A DNA stretch of 64,000 nucleotides, from contig NZ_FWXL01000002.1 in assembly GCF_900176395.1 (NCBI RefSeq), forward strand, positions 62,001-126,000, in the 5' to 3' direction. This document shows positions 27,831-36,096 of the stretch, piece after piece (position 1 is the first letter of the stretch; each line of letters opens with the position of its first letter). The notes below the pieces were generated by a model. That model worked only from the letters and a program-made list of their open reading frames with translations. It was not told where the DNA came from and made no database searches. The position numbers and the translations under genes were made by a program. The DNA is from Novosphingobium sp. B1 (GTDB lineage Bacteria > Pseudomonadota > Alphaproteobacteria > Sphingomonadales > Sphingomonadaceae).

Positions 27831-28538
27831 ATGGAGCAAGGCGTACCACTGAAGACTCCGGCGCCGCTGTTCCGGTTGCTTCTGATCCTTTCTGCCACCA
27901 CCGGAATGGTCGATGCTGCCAGCATCCTTGGCATGGACAAGGTTTTTACAGCCAACATGACCGGCAATGTCGTGTTCCTCGCCTTCGCAGTGAGCGGTGC
28001 AGCGGGCTTTCACCCGCTTCATTACATCGTGGCACTGGCAGCGTTCATGGCCGGCGCAGCGATTGCCGGTCGTCTGTGGCGAAGCGATAGCGCGCCACGG
28101 CTCAATCACTGGCTGGTACGTGCAGCCGCGATCGAAAGCGGCCTGTTGTTCCTCGGCGGGATTATCTCCATCCTGGCATGGCAGTCCGGCATCGCGCCCG
28201 CCGATGTGATCTTGCTTACCATCGCCCTGACTGCCGGTGCCATGGGCTTTCGCAATGCGGTGGTCCGCGCTCTAAAGGTCCCGGACCTGACGACGACCGT
28301 GCTGACGCTGACGATCACCGGTATCGCAGCCGACTCCCAGATGGCGTCACGAACGGGTATGAACCTCCCCGCGCGACTGGGTGCTGTTGGCGCAATCTTC
28401 AGCGGGGCCGTCGTGGGGGCATTGATCTTCGGCTGGCTAGGCCTTGGCGCAACGCTGCTGTCCACCGGGGCGCTGGTGCTGGTGGCTACGCTGGTCTTCG
28501 TGCGACACCCGCAGATTGCAGAAATGCAGCGCAAGTGA
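27831..28538 (+). CDS. DUF1275 (YoaK) family membrane protein
   Basis: A 235-residue membrane protein with about six hydrophobic segments. The N-terminal SATTGMVDAASILGMDKVFTANMTGNVVFLAF is the DUF1275 signature, and GAMGFRNAVVRALKVPDLTTTVLTLTITGIAADS is the second conserved block. Function is unknown. It begins 43 bases after DoxX, and its stop overlaps the GTG start of the next gene (GTGA), so it links the stress cluster to the porin gene. Confidence 0.88.
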   Translation: MEQGVPLKTPAPLFRLLLILSATTGMVDAASILGMDKVFTANMTGNVVFLAFAVSGAAGFHPLHYIVALAAFMAGAAIAGRLWRSDSAPRLNHWLVRAAAIESGLLFLGGIISILAWQSGIAPADVILLTIALTAGAMGFRNAVVRALKVPDLTTTVLTLTITGIAADSQMASRTGMNLPARLGAVGAIFSGAVVGALIFGWLGLGATLLSTGALVLVATLVFVRHPQIAEMQRK

Positions 28539-29890
28539 TCCGATGCGCAGCCCTCTTGACGGCAAGCTTGGGGATGGCGCTTCCCGCGCTTGCACAAGAG
28601 CCGGCCCGCACGAACCTGCGCTATGACGAGAATTGGTCGGCCCAGCCAGCCGGGCCAAAAAACCTGCCGGTCGATAGCAAAGGACACGTTCGCCTGACCA
28701 TCGGCGTGGAATTGCGGGCCAGACGGGAAAGCTACGCCGATCCGTTGTGGGGTGATGCCGCCGACGATGGCTACCTGTGGCTACGTGCGATGCCGTTTGC
28801 CGATCTCCACGCCGGCCCGGTGCGTGCCTTCATCCAGCCGATATTCGCCATTGCGCGGGGTGTCGGCGGTGGCAACGGTCCTGCTGACCAGACAGGCCTG
28901 GATCTCATGCAGGGCTTTGCGGACGCTCGGCTCGTGTCTGGTGAACGCGACGATCTGACCTTGCGTGCCGGTCGCGCACTGGTGGCGTTGGGATCGGAGC
29001 GGTTGGTCGGCCTGCGTTATGGGCCAAATGTCCCGCAACCGTTCGATGGATTACGTCTTGTCTGGAAGCATGGACCATTCAAGGCTGACCTGCTCGACCT
29101 GCGCGCTGTGAACACGAAGCCGGGCGACTTCAACGATCGCAGTTCAGATCGGCGGCGGTTGCGCGCCGTCTATGCAACGATTGCAACCCGGAAAGCCGGA
29201 TCGTTCGATCTGTACTGGATCGGTTTCCGCAATCGCACTGCCCGCTTCGGCGGCCTCGGTGGCGACGAGCGGCGCGAGACGTTCGGGTTTCGCATATTCG
29301 GCGAAAAAACGGTAGGCCGCAGTGCACGCATGAATTGGAACTGGGAAACCATGATCCAGCGCGGAAGCTTTGCGGGCCAGTCGGTCAGGGCATGGTCGCA
29401 GGCAACCGAGACATCACTGGCGTTTACCGACACAGCGCTGTCGCCCCGTGTGCGTCTTCGCGCAAATTACGCCAGCGGCGATGCCGATAACCGCGATGAC
29501 AAGGTCGGTACTTTCAATGCGCTGTTTCCGAAAGGCCGCTATTTCGGCGAACTCACACCCTTGGGGCCGCGTAACATCATCAACCTGCATCCCAGTATCG
29601 ACATCGCACCTTCGAAATCGGTCAATGTCGAGCTGTCCGTCACCGCGTTCTGGCGCGCGTCGACCGGCGACGGAATATATGACGTGCCGGGCCAACTTAT
29701 ACGTTCGGCGGGGAACTCCCGCGCCAGGCATATCGGAAATCAAGTGGAACTGGGCGTGTCGTGGCAGGCAACACAAACGATCGCCCTGTCCGGCTCTATC
29801 GCCAGGTTCGGCAGCGGGCGCTTCCTGCGCGAGACCGGGAGCACGGATCCGATCTACATGGCCGGATTGGAAGCCGCCTACAAGTTCTGA
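28535..29890 (+). CDS. alginate-export-type outer-membrane porin
   Basis: A 451-residue outer-membrane protein. The signal peptide is IRCAALLTASLGMALPALAQ and the mature part is a beta-barrel with the alginate_exp pattern: VRLTIGVELRARRESY, LRAGRALVALGSERLVGLR, PFDGLRLVWKHG, LRANYASGDAD and the aromatic end GLEAAYKF. Family members form anion-selective channels for alginate or other small anions. The GTG at 28535 overlaps the DUF1275 stop, giving the only start with a signal peptide; the longer upstream frame is a shadow of DUF1275. No alginate biosynthesis genes are present, so a general small-molecule porin is likely. Confidence 0.82.
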   Translation: MIRCAALLTASLGMALPALAQEPARTNLRYDENWSAQPAGPKNLPVDSKGHVRLTIGVELRARRESYADPLWGDAADDGYLWLRAMPFADLHAGPVRAFIQPIFAIARGVGGGNGPADQTGLDLMQGFADARLVSGERDDLTLRAGRALVALGSERLVGLRYGPNVPQPFDGLRLVWKHGPFKADLLDLRAVNTKPGDFNDRSSDRRRLRAVYATIATRKAGSFDLYWIGFRNRTARFGGLGGDERRETFGFRIFGEKTVGRSARMNWNWETMIQRGSFAGQSVRAWSQATETSLAFTDTALSPRVRLRANYASGDADNRDDKVGTFNALFPKGRYFGELTPLGPRNIINLHPSIDIAPSKSVNVELSVTAFWRASTGDGIYDVPGQLIRSAGNSRARHIGNQVELGVSWQATQTIALSGSIARFGSGRFLRETGSTDPIYMAGLEAAYKF

Positions 29891-29939
29891 CACCACGATA
29901 CTCTTGCGCTCGGCTCGACCTGCGCCCTAGAGGGTGCAG

Positions 29940-30785
29940 ATGAACGCATTCGTAGCGCTGCAGCACATCCTCCCGCAACACGCATTGTCCCGTTTGGCCG
30001 GTTCATTCGCGGCCAGTCGCAAACCCTGGTTGCGCGACATGCTGATCAGCAGGTTCATCAAGGCTTTCGACGTCGACATGAGGGATGCGGCAAGGGGCGA
30101 AGGCGACTTTGCCAGCTTCAACGACTTCTTCACGCGCGAACTGCGTCCCGGCGCCCGTCCGCTGGCCGACGCCGGACAGTTCATCCTCAGCCCGGCAGAC
30201 GGCACGATCAGCCAGCTTGGAGAGATTACCGGAGGGCGCATGCTTCAGGCCAAGGGCCGCGACTATACCGTGGCCGAACTGCTAGGCGACGGTGGAGAAG
30301 AGTGGCGGCGCTTCGATGGCGGCCACTTCATGACCATCTATCTCAGCCCCCGCGATTACCACCGCGTGCACATGCCCGCCGCCGGCGTTCTCAAGTCGAC
30401 GACCTACGTCCCGGGCAAGCTCTATTCGGTGAACCTTGCCACCGCAGCGGGTGTCGACCGCCTGTTCGCCCGCAACGAGAGGCTGGCTTGCCTGTTCGAC
30501 GGCGAAGATGGCGCGTTCGCCAGCGTGATGGTCGGCGCAATGATCGTGGCCGGCATCGACACGGTCTGGCCCAACCGCTTCCACACCCACATGAAGCAGC
30601 CAGTGAGAGACGATTTCGAAACGGCAGGTCCCTCTCTGAAGGCAGGGGATGAGATGGGCCGATTCTACCTCGGCTCGACTGTGGTCTTGCTCTTCGAACC
30701 TGGCCGGATCGCATGGCTGGAAAATCTGAAGGCCGGCGACACGCTGCGCATGGGCCAGGCGATCGCTACTAGGTTGCGGGCCTAG
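29940..30785 (+). CDS. psd: phosphatidylserine decarboxylase, Escherichia-type
   Basis: Psd makes phosphatidylethanolamine from phosphatidylserine at the inner membrane. The 281-residue protein follows the E. coli enzyme along its length: LQHILPQHALSRLAGSFA, FNDFFTRELRPGARP, SPADGTISQLGEI, QAKGRDYTV, YLSPRDYHRVHMPAAG and the self-cleavage site FYLGSTVVLLF, where Ser becomes the pyruvoyl group. ATG at 29940 follows AGAGGG; a GTG at 29934 is in frame. This long form is unusual in alphaproteobacteria, which normally carry the shorter type, so it may be acquired or a second copy. Its stop overlaps that of the convergent kinase gene. Confidence 0.9.
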   Translation: MNAFVALQHILPQHALSRLAGSFAASRKPWLRDMLISRFIKAFDVDMRDAARGEGDFASFNDFFTRELRPGARPLADAGQFILSPADGTISQLGEITGGRMLQAKGRDYTVAELLGDGGEEWRRFDGGHFMTIYLSPRDYHRVHMPAAGVLKSTTYVPGKLYSVNLATAAGVDRLFARNERLACLFDGEDGAFASVMVGAMIVAGIDTVWPNRFHTHMKQPVRDDFETAGPSLKAGDEMGRFYLGSTVVLLFEPGRIAWLENLKAGDTLRMGQAIATRLRA

Positions 30786-32200
30786 AAAGCGATTTTCCTC
30801 AAGGGAAGGCTCAGCGTCACGCGCAGTCCCTTGCCACCTGGGCCATCACCCAGAATAACAGTGCCGCCATGGAGGTGCGCGACGGCCCGGACCAGCGCCA
30901 GGCCAAGTCCTGCGCCCCAACCTCCTCTTGCCTCGTCCAGTCTTCCAAACCGGCTGAGCGCCTTTTCGCGAAGGTCGGGGGCAATACCACTACCTTGGTC
31001 ACTCACCGCAAGAAGCACGGCTTCGGACGCGTGTTGCAGCGACAGCACGATAGGCCCTTCACCATACTTGATGGTATTGTCGAGAAGGTTGCCGATGGCT
31101 TGGTTGATCAGCTGGCGATGGATCGGCAGAAGCAGGCTTCGTGGGGCCTCAATCGACAGTGTGCGCCCCTGTTCTTCCAGCACCGGCTCGTAGATCTCAC
31201 CGATCGTCTCGAGAAGGTGGACGAGATCGGTTTCACGGAAGCTTTCACGCCCCAGCCCCGCCTCTGCCCGCGAAATGCTCAAGGCGGTATCGACCATCGC
31301 GAGGACGCGCGCGCTTTCTGCCCTTGCCCTTGCAATCGCATCGGCAGCGTCCTGATCCTCGACAAGCGCCTCGGCCCGGTCGAGCGCTGCAGACAAGCGG
31401 GTCAGAGGCGATTTCAGATCATGCGCGAGAAGGTCGGTCGCAATCTTGAGTTCGGCATTGAGTGCCGCCACGCGGTCCAGCGCCTGGTTCACTTCCATGC
31501 CGAGAATGGCGAAGGCATCGCCGGAGTCATCAGGCGGAACCCTACGGCCAAGATTGCCGTCTCCGACGCCTCCAAGGGTGATGATCGTGGCCTGCAGCCG
31601 GCTTGCGATCTGGCGTGCAGCGACGACCGCAGCAAAAGCTGCAAGCACCACGGCCATTGCTAGCGCTGCGAGGCTGGCGCGCTCTACGATCGCCAGAAAC
31701 TGCCGGTCGCTTTCCACTACGGTGCCGGCCAGCAGCACGTCTCCGCCTGCAAGCGCTGTCGGCATCACAAGCGTTGCTTCGGCGTGGGCGTGGCCGCGTC
31801 TTACCATGTCGAGCGTGCGCGGTGCTCTTCCGGACGTCAGTGGCACCAAAGGGGATTCGATGTTGCCGGCAATGATCTGTCCACGGCTATTGACCAGAGC
31901 GAGCACGATGCCGCGCGACAGGCGACGCGACAGGCGTTCGTCTATCGCCTTGGCCAATGTGGACCTGGGATCTGTGGGCGACGCTATCGCAAGAAGGTCA
32001 TCGCGCAGATTTTCGGCAAGGTTGACGGCCTCGGCGTGATTCTGCTGGCGGACGAGCGCGCCCAGGCCAAGCAGCAGCGCGGCTGCTGCGACCAATTGCA
32101 GGAGAAAGACCAGCAGGGCCAACCGGAACGTCGTCGAACGCAGCGGGATCAGGCGCGGCAGCGGAATGGGTCGCAACGCGGCCTTTAGTGCCGAATTCAA
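30782..32200 (-). CDS. sensor histidine kinase (OmpR-partner type)
   Basis: A 472-residue membrane kinase. Two membrane segments (about residues 25-48 and 178-197) flank a periplasmic sensor loop, then a HAMP domain, the H-box LLAHDLKSPLTRLSAALD, the N-box NQAIGNLLDNTIKYGEG and G-boxes DQGSGIAPD and GWGAGLGLALVRAVAHLHGG. The TTG start overlaps the regulator stop (TTGA), showing coupling. The 3' end is unusual: its TAG and the TAG of the convergent psd gene share the palindrome CTAG. It probably controls the neighbouring envelope-lipid genes; the signal is unknown. Confidence 0.88.
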   Translation of the reverse strand: MNSALKAALRPIPLPRLIPLRSTTFRLALLVFLLQLVAAAALLLGLGALVRQQNHAEAVNLAENLRDDLLAIASPTDPRSTLAKAIDERLSRRLSRGIVLALVNSRGQIIAGNIESPLVPLTSGRAPRTLDMVRRGHAHAEATLVMPTALAGGDVLLAGTVVESDRQFLAIVERASLAALAMAVVLAAFAAVVAARQIASRLQATIITLGGVGDGNLGRRVPPDDSGDAFAILGMEVNQALDRVAALNAELKIATDLLAHDLKSPLTRLSAALDRAEALVEDQDAADAIARARAESARVLAMVDTALSISRAEAGLGRESFRETDLVHLLETIGEIYEPVLEEQGRTLSIEAPRSLLLPIHRQLINQAIGNLLDNTIKYGEGPIVLSLQHASEAVLLAVSDQGSGIAPDLREKALSRFGRLDEARGGWGAGLGLALVRAVAHLHGGTVILGDGPGGKGLRVTLSLPLRKIAF

Positions 32201-32889
32201 CGTTCCGCACCGAGGCGATAGCCGGCACCACGCACTGTGTGGAGCAATGGCCGGTCATGCCCTTCGTCGATCTTCTTGCGGAGCCGGCTGACGTGGACAT
32301 CAATCACGTTGGTCCCGGGATCGAAATGGTAGTCCCACACGCCTTCTAGCAACATCGTCCGCGTGACCACCTGATCGACATGGTGCAGCAGAAATTCGAG
32401 GAGGCGGAATTCGCGCGGCTGCAGGTCGATCGTCTGCCCGGCTCGGCGGACCCTGCGGGCGAGCAGGTCCATGTCAAGGTCCGCGCAGGACAGGGTGGTC
32501 TGTTGTGCCGGCACGTTCTGGCTGCGCCGGATCAGTAGCCGGATGCGTGCCAGAAGTTCGGCAAACGCGAAGGGCTTTGCGAGATAATCGTCCGATCCGC
32601 CAGTCAACCCAGCGATGCGATCCTCTGCAGCCCCAAGGGCTGACAATACGATGACGGGTGTGTGGACGCCCGCTCCGCGCAGGGCCGCCAGTACCGCCAT
32701 GCCGTCGAGCCCTGGAAGCATGCGATCAAGCACTATGCACTGGTAATCGGCGTCGGTTCCAAGGAAGAGACCGTCTCGACCGTTCGTGGCACGATCGACA
32801 AGGAAGCCTTCCTGCTCAAGGCCGCTGGCGATGAAGTCGGCAGTGGACTGGTCGTCCTCGACCAGCAGTATCTTGCTGCTCATGGCCAC
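32197..32889 (-). CDS. OmpR-family response regulator
   Basis: A 230-residue regulator with receiver domain (ILLVEDDQSTADFIASGL, phospho-acceptor in IVLDRMLPGLDG, Lys in YLAKPFAF) and a winged-helix DNA-binding domain (LQPREFRLLEFLLHHVDQVVTRTMLLEGVWDYHFDPGTNVIDVHVSRLRKKI). It is the first gene of the minus-strand kinase-regulator pair. About 135 bases divide it from the divergent DUF2147-mprF-virJ operon, which is therefore its most obvious target. No clear direct repeat was recognised in that gap. Confidence 0.9.
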   Translation of the reverse strand: MAMSSKILLVEDDQSTADFIASGLEQEGFLVDRATNGRDGLFLGTDADYQCIVLDRMLPGLDGMAVLAALRGAGVHTPVIVLSALGAAEDRIAGLTGGSDDYLAKPFAFAELLARIRLLIRRSQNVPAQQTTLSCADLDMDLLARRVRRAGQTIDLQPREFRLLEFLLHHVDQVVTRTMLLEGVWDYHFDPGTNVIDVHVSRLRKKIDEGHDRPLLHTVRGAGYRLGAER

Positions 32890-33025
32890 CGTTATGACAG
32901 CCTCTTTGCGGCGCGGCGAGAGGGCGCGCCAAACATTGCCAATATTTCACCTTGCCGCCAGCAGCCTGCAATCGCCCGCGCAATAGCCGTCATTCTGCCG
33001 ATTTTACGCAGGGAGACTTTCGTTC

Positions 33026-33460
33026 ATGGCCCGACTGCCAGCCATCCTCGCTATCGTGGTGTCCTTGCTTGTGCAGCTGACCCCCGCAAATGCAGCGCCT
33101 GCTTTGGGCAACGAATCCATTACCGGCATGTGGATCAACCCGCATCGCTCAGTAGCAGTGCAGAACCAGTTTTGCGGCAATGCCCTGTGCGGCCATGTCG
33201 TCTGGGCGAGCCCCGACGCCAAAGCCGATGCGCGTGACAGCGGCATCACCAATCTGGTCGGCACCGACCTGCTGCAGGATTACCGCCCGAGCGGACTTGG
33301 CAGCTGGAAAGGGACCGTTTTCGTGCCCGACCTTGGGCGGCTTTTCTCATCCAAAATCGATGTCCTAGCGGCCGACCGCATCAAGATCAGCGGCTGCATC
33401 TTCCATGGCCTGATCTGCAAGTCGCAGATCTGGACCCGCATCGGCGCGCTTCCGCAGTGA
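33026..33460 (+). CDS. DUF2147 family exported protein
   Basis: A 144-residue protein with a signal peptide (ARLPAILAIVVSLLVQLTPANA) and the DUF2147 start ITGMWINPHRSVAVQ, then LCGHVVWASP and a C-terminal KISGCIFHGLICKSQIW. Four to five Cys in the mature region may form disulfides in the periplasm. The family has no defined activity; a lipocalin-like beta fold is likely. The stop overlaps a possible GTG of mprF, so it is the first gene of the mprF-virJ operon. An AGGGAG site precedes the ATG. Confidence 0.85.
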   Translation: MARLPAILAIVVSLLVQLTPANAAPALGNESITGMWINPHRSVAVQNQFCGNALCGHVVWASPDAKADARDSGITNLVGTDLLQDYRPSGLGSWKGTVFVPDLGRLFSSKIDVLAADRIKISGCIFHGLICKSQIWTRIGALPQ

Positions 33461-33474
33461 AAGGGGCAACAATC

Positions 33475-36096
33475 ATGCGCTTCCGTTTTGCGCCCACGGA
33501 CCGCCTGCGGCGGCTGGGCACCATCGCTGTCGTGATCGCGCTGACGGTGCTGGGTTTTTTCGCACTCGACCGCCTGACGGGCGAGGTGCGATATGCCGAC
33601 GTGCGCGCATCGGTGCATGATCTGCAGCCCTGGCGGATCGGTGTGGCTTTGTGTCTCACAGCAGCAAGCTACCTTGCGCTCACTTTCTATGATTACATCG
33701 CGCTCAATGTCATCGGACGGCCCCTGCCCTGGCGCACAGCTGCCCTCGCATCATTCTCCAGCTACACGCTCAGCCACAACCTCGGGTTCGGACTGCTGAC
33801 GGGGAGTTCGGCGCGGTATCGCATCTATGTTGCCGCAGGGCTGGATGGGCCGGACGTGGCGCGTGTCGTGGTTCTGGCCGGAGCTACGTTCTGGGCTGCG
33901 GTCAGCCTCGTTGCTGCGCTGGCGATGATGCTCGGTCACAGATCCATCCAGGTTGGCCCGCTGATGCTGAGCGGCAATATTCTCCAGTACTCCGGGCTTG
34001 CGACGCTTGCTGCCATCGTTCTGCTTGTAATCCTCACCGTCCGGCATTCACGGCCTCTGACATTGTTCGGGATCAGTCTTCCCCTGCCGGGTGCCTCGGC
34101 GATTGCATCGCAATTCGCGACCGGGCTCTTCGATCTGGCCTGCGCCAGCGCGGCACTGTTCGTCCTCTTTCCCGGTGCGGACCACCATCTGTTGCCCGTG
34201 TTCGTCCTGGCATGGTCGCTCGGCATCGTGGCGGCCCTGATCAGTCATGTTCCCGGCGGTCTCGGGGTGTTCGAGGCGACCGTTCTTGCCGTACTTCCGC
34301 AGCAGGACCGCACCAGCGTCTTTGCCGCCCTGATCGCCTACAGGGTGATATATTACCTTCTGCCGCTCGTGCTGGGCGTGTTTCTTCTGGCTTGGCATGA
34401 ACTCAGCCGGTCGCCACGCCTCGCGAAGGCTTTCGGCGGCCTGCGCGCGGTCATTGCCGATCTCTTGCCCGTGCTGCTGGGAACGGCCACCTTCCTTGCC
34501 GGCGCGATGCTGCTGCTTTCTGGCGCCCTGCCGCCAATTGGCTGGCGCATCGGCGCACTGGGCGACGTTTTGCCGCTGGCGGCGATAGAAACCAGTCACG
34601 TTGCGGCAAGCATGGTCGGGACGGCGCTGATGCTGGTCGCGCCGGGGCTCTATCGCAGGCTCGATGGTGCATCGGTACTGGCGCGCGTGCTTCTTGTCGG
34701 CGGCGTCCTGTTCTCGCTGGGCAAGGGGCTTGACTACGAGGAAGCCGCTGCTTGCGCAGTCGTCGCATTCCTACTGCAACGCGGCCGCCGCCGCTTCGAT
34801 CGCCGCACCGCGCTGACGGCGCAACCCGTCGGTGCTGGCTGGATCGTGGCTATCGCCATGGCTGCCATCCTCGCCGGGTGGGCAGGCCTGTTTGCCTATC
34901 GCCACGTGCCTTACAGCGACGCACTGTGGTGGCGTTTTACGCTGACCGCCGAGGCTCCGCGCTACCTTCGGGCGATGTTGGGCTGCGTCGTCCTGCTCCT
35001 GGGCTATGCGACCTGGCGTATGCTCTCGCCCGCTGCCCCTTTGCCGGCGGCACTGCCCCGCGCCGAGGAATGGGAGAAAATCCAGCGCATCCTCGCCCGC
35101 GCCGACCGCACCGAGGCGATGCTCGCGATGACCGGAGACAAGCGTTTCCTGATCTCCGAAAGCGGGAAAGCGTTCCTGATGTACCAGGTGGAAGGTGCGA
35201 CGTGGGTGGTGATGGGTGACCCGGTAGGTGCGACCGAGGATTGGGAAGGTCTGCTGTGGCGCATCCGCGACATGTCACATCGCCAGCAAGGCCGTGTGCT
35301 ACTATACGAGGCGACCGCGGCTGCCCTGGATATTGCCATCAGCCTTGGCCTCCAGATCGTGAAATATGGAGAAGAAGCGGTCATCGACCTTGCCGACTTC
35401 ACCATCGACACGCCTGCTCTGCGGTCAGTCCGCAAGTCCGAGCGGGTTGCTGCCCGCGACGGTGCCAGCTTCCGCATAGTCCCGGCCGAGGCCGTCCCTG
35501 TGATCCTTGACGATCTGGAGAAGATTTCAAACGAATGGCTCGCCGCGCGCGATGGGCGGGAGAAGAGTTTCAGCCTGGGCTGGTTTGACCGGGTCTACAT
35601 TCAAAAGACTGATGTAGCCGTGGTCATGTACGAGGGTCGCATCGTCGCCTTTGCGAACCTCTGGCTCACCAAAAGCAGAAGCGAAGCTTCGGTAGACCTG
35701 ATGCGCCATGCCGAAGATGCACCGCGCGGCACGATGGATTTCCTGTTCGTGAACTTGCTGGATTGGGCGCAACGGCAGGACTATCGCCGCTTCAGCCTGG
35801 GCATGGTTCCACTTTCGGGCATCGAGGGACGACGCCTTGCGCCTGCATGGGCACGTGCTGCCGCACTCGTGTTTCGGCATGGCGAACGATTCTACGGCTT
35901 TCGCGGCCTGCGCGCCTACAAGGACAAGTTCGCTCCCCAATGGCAGCCGCGCTATCTGGCCGGGCCACAGGGCGTCGCCTTGTTGCAATCGCTGCGTGAC
36001 GCCTCGCGGCTCATCGGAAAGCACCCGGCCAAGGCCGCGATCATCCCGATACCTGTTTCTGGCAACGTCCCGCCACTCGTCGAGCAAGCGGCATGA
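33475..36096 (+). CDS. mprF: bifunctional lysyl-phosphatidylglycerol synthase/flippase (MprF/LpiA)
   Basis: MprF transfers lysine from Lys-tRNA to phosphatidylglycerol and flips the product outward, lowering membrane negative charge. The N-terminal two thirds carry about 14 membrane segments with the flippase block ISHVPGGLGVFEATVLAVLP, and the C-terminal soluble synthase domain has KRFLISESGKAFLMYQV, YEATAAALDIAISLGLQIVKYGEEA, RRFSLGMVPLSGIEG and the ending GFRGLRAYKDKFAPQWQPRYL. Length about 873 is normal. ATG at 33475 follows AGGGG by about nine bases; a GTG at 33457 is in frame. It overlaps virJ by four bases, as in the lpiA-acvB operons of rhizobia. Confidence 0.92.
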   Translation: MRFRFAPTDRLRRLGTIAVVIALTVLGFFALDRLTGEVRYADVRASVHDLQPWRIGVALCLTAASYLALTFYDYIALNVIGRPLPWRTAALASFSSYTLSHNLGFGLLTGSSARYRIYVAAGLDGPDVARVVVLAGATFWAAVSLVAALAMMLGHRSIQVGPLMLSGNILQYSGLATLAAIVLLVILTVRHSRPLTLFGISLPLPGASAIASQFATGLFDLACASAALFVLFPGADHHLLPVFVLAWSLGIVAALISHVPGGLGVFEATVLAVLPQQDRTSVFAALIAYRVIYYLLPLVLGVFLLAWHELSRSPRLAKAFGGLRAVIADLLPVLLGTATFLAGAMLLLSGALPPIGWRIGALGDVLPLAAIETSHVAASMVGTALMLVAPGLYRRLDGASVLARVLLVGGVLFSLGKGLDYEEAAACAVVAFLLQRGRRRFDRRTALTAQPVGAGWIVAIAMAAILAGWAGLFAYRHVPYSDALWWRFTLTAEAPRYLRAMLGCVVLLLGYATWRMLSPAAPLPAALPRAEEWEKIQRILARADRTEAMLAMTGDKRFLISESGKAFLMYQVEGATWVVMGDPVGATEDWEGLLWRIRDMSHRQQGRVLLYEATAAALDIAISLGLQIVKYGEEAVIDLADFTIDTPALRSVRKSERVAARDGASFRIVPAEAVPVILDDLEKISNEWLAARDGREKSFSLGWFDRVYIQKTDVAVVMYEGRIVAFANLWLTKSRSEASVDLMRHAEDAPRGTMDFLFVNLLDWAQRQDYRRFSLGMVPLSGIEGRRLAPAWARAAALVFRHGERFYGFRGLRAYKDKFAPQWQPRYLAGPQGVALLQSLRDASRLIGKHPAKAAIIPIPVSGNVPPLVEQAA

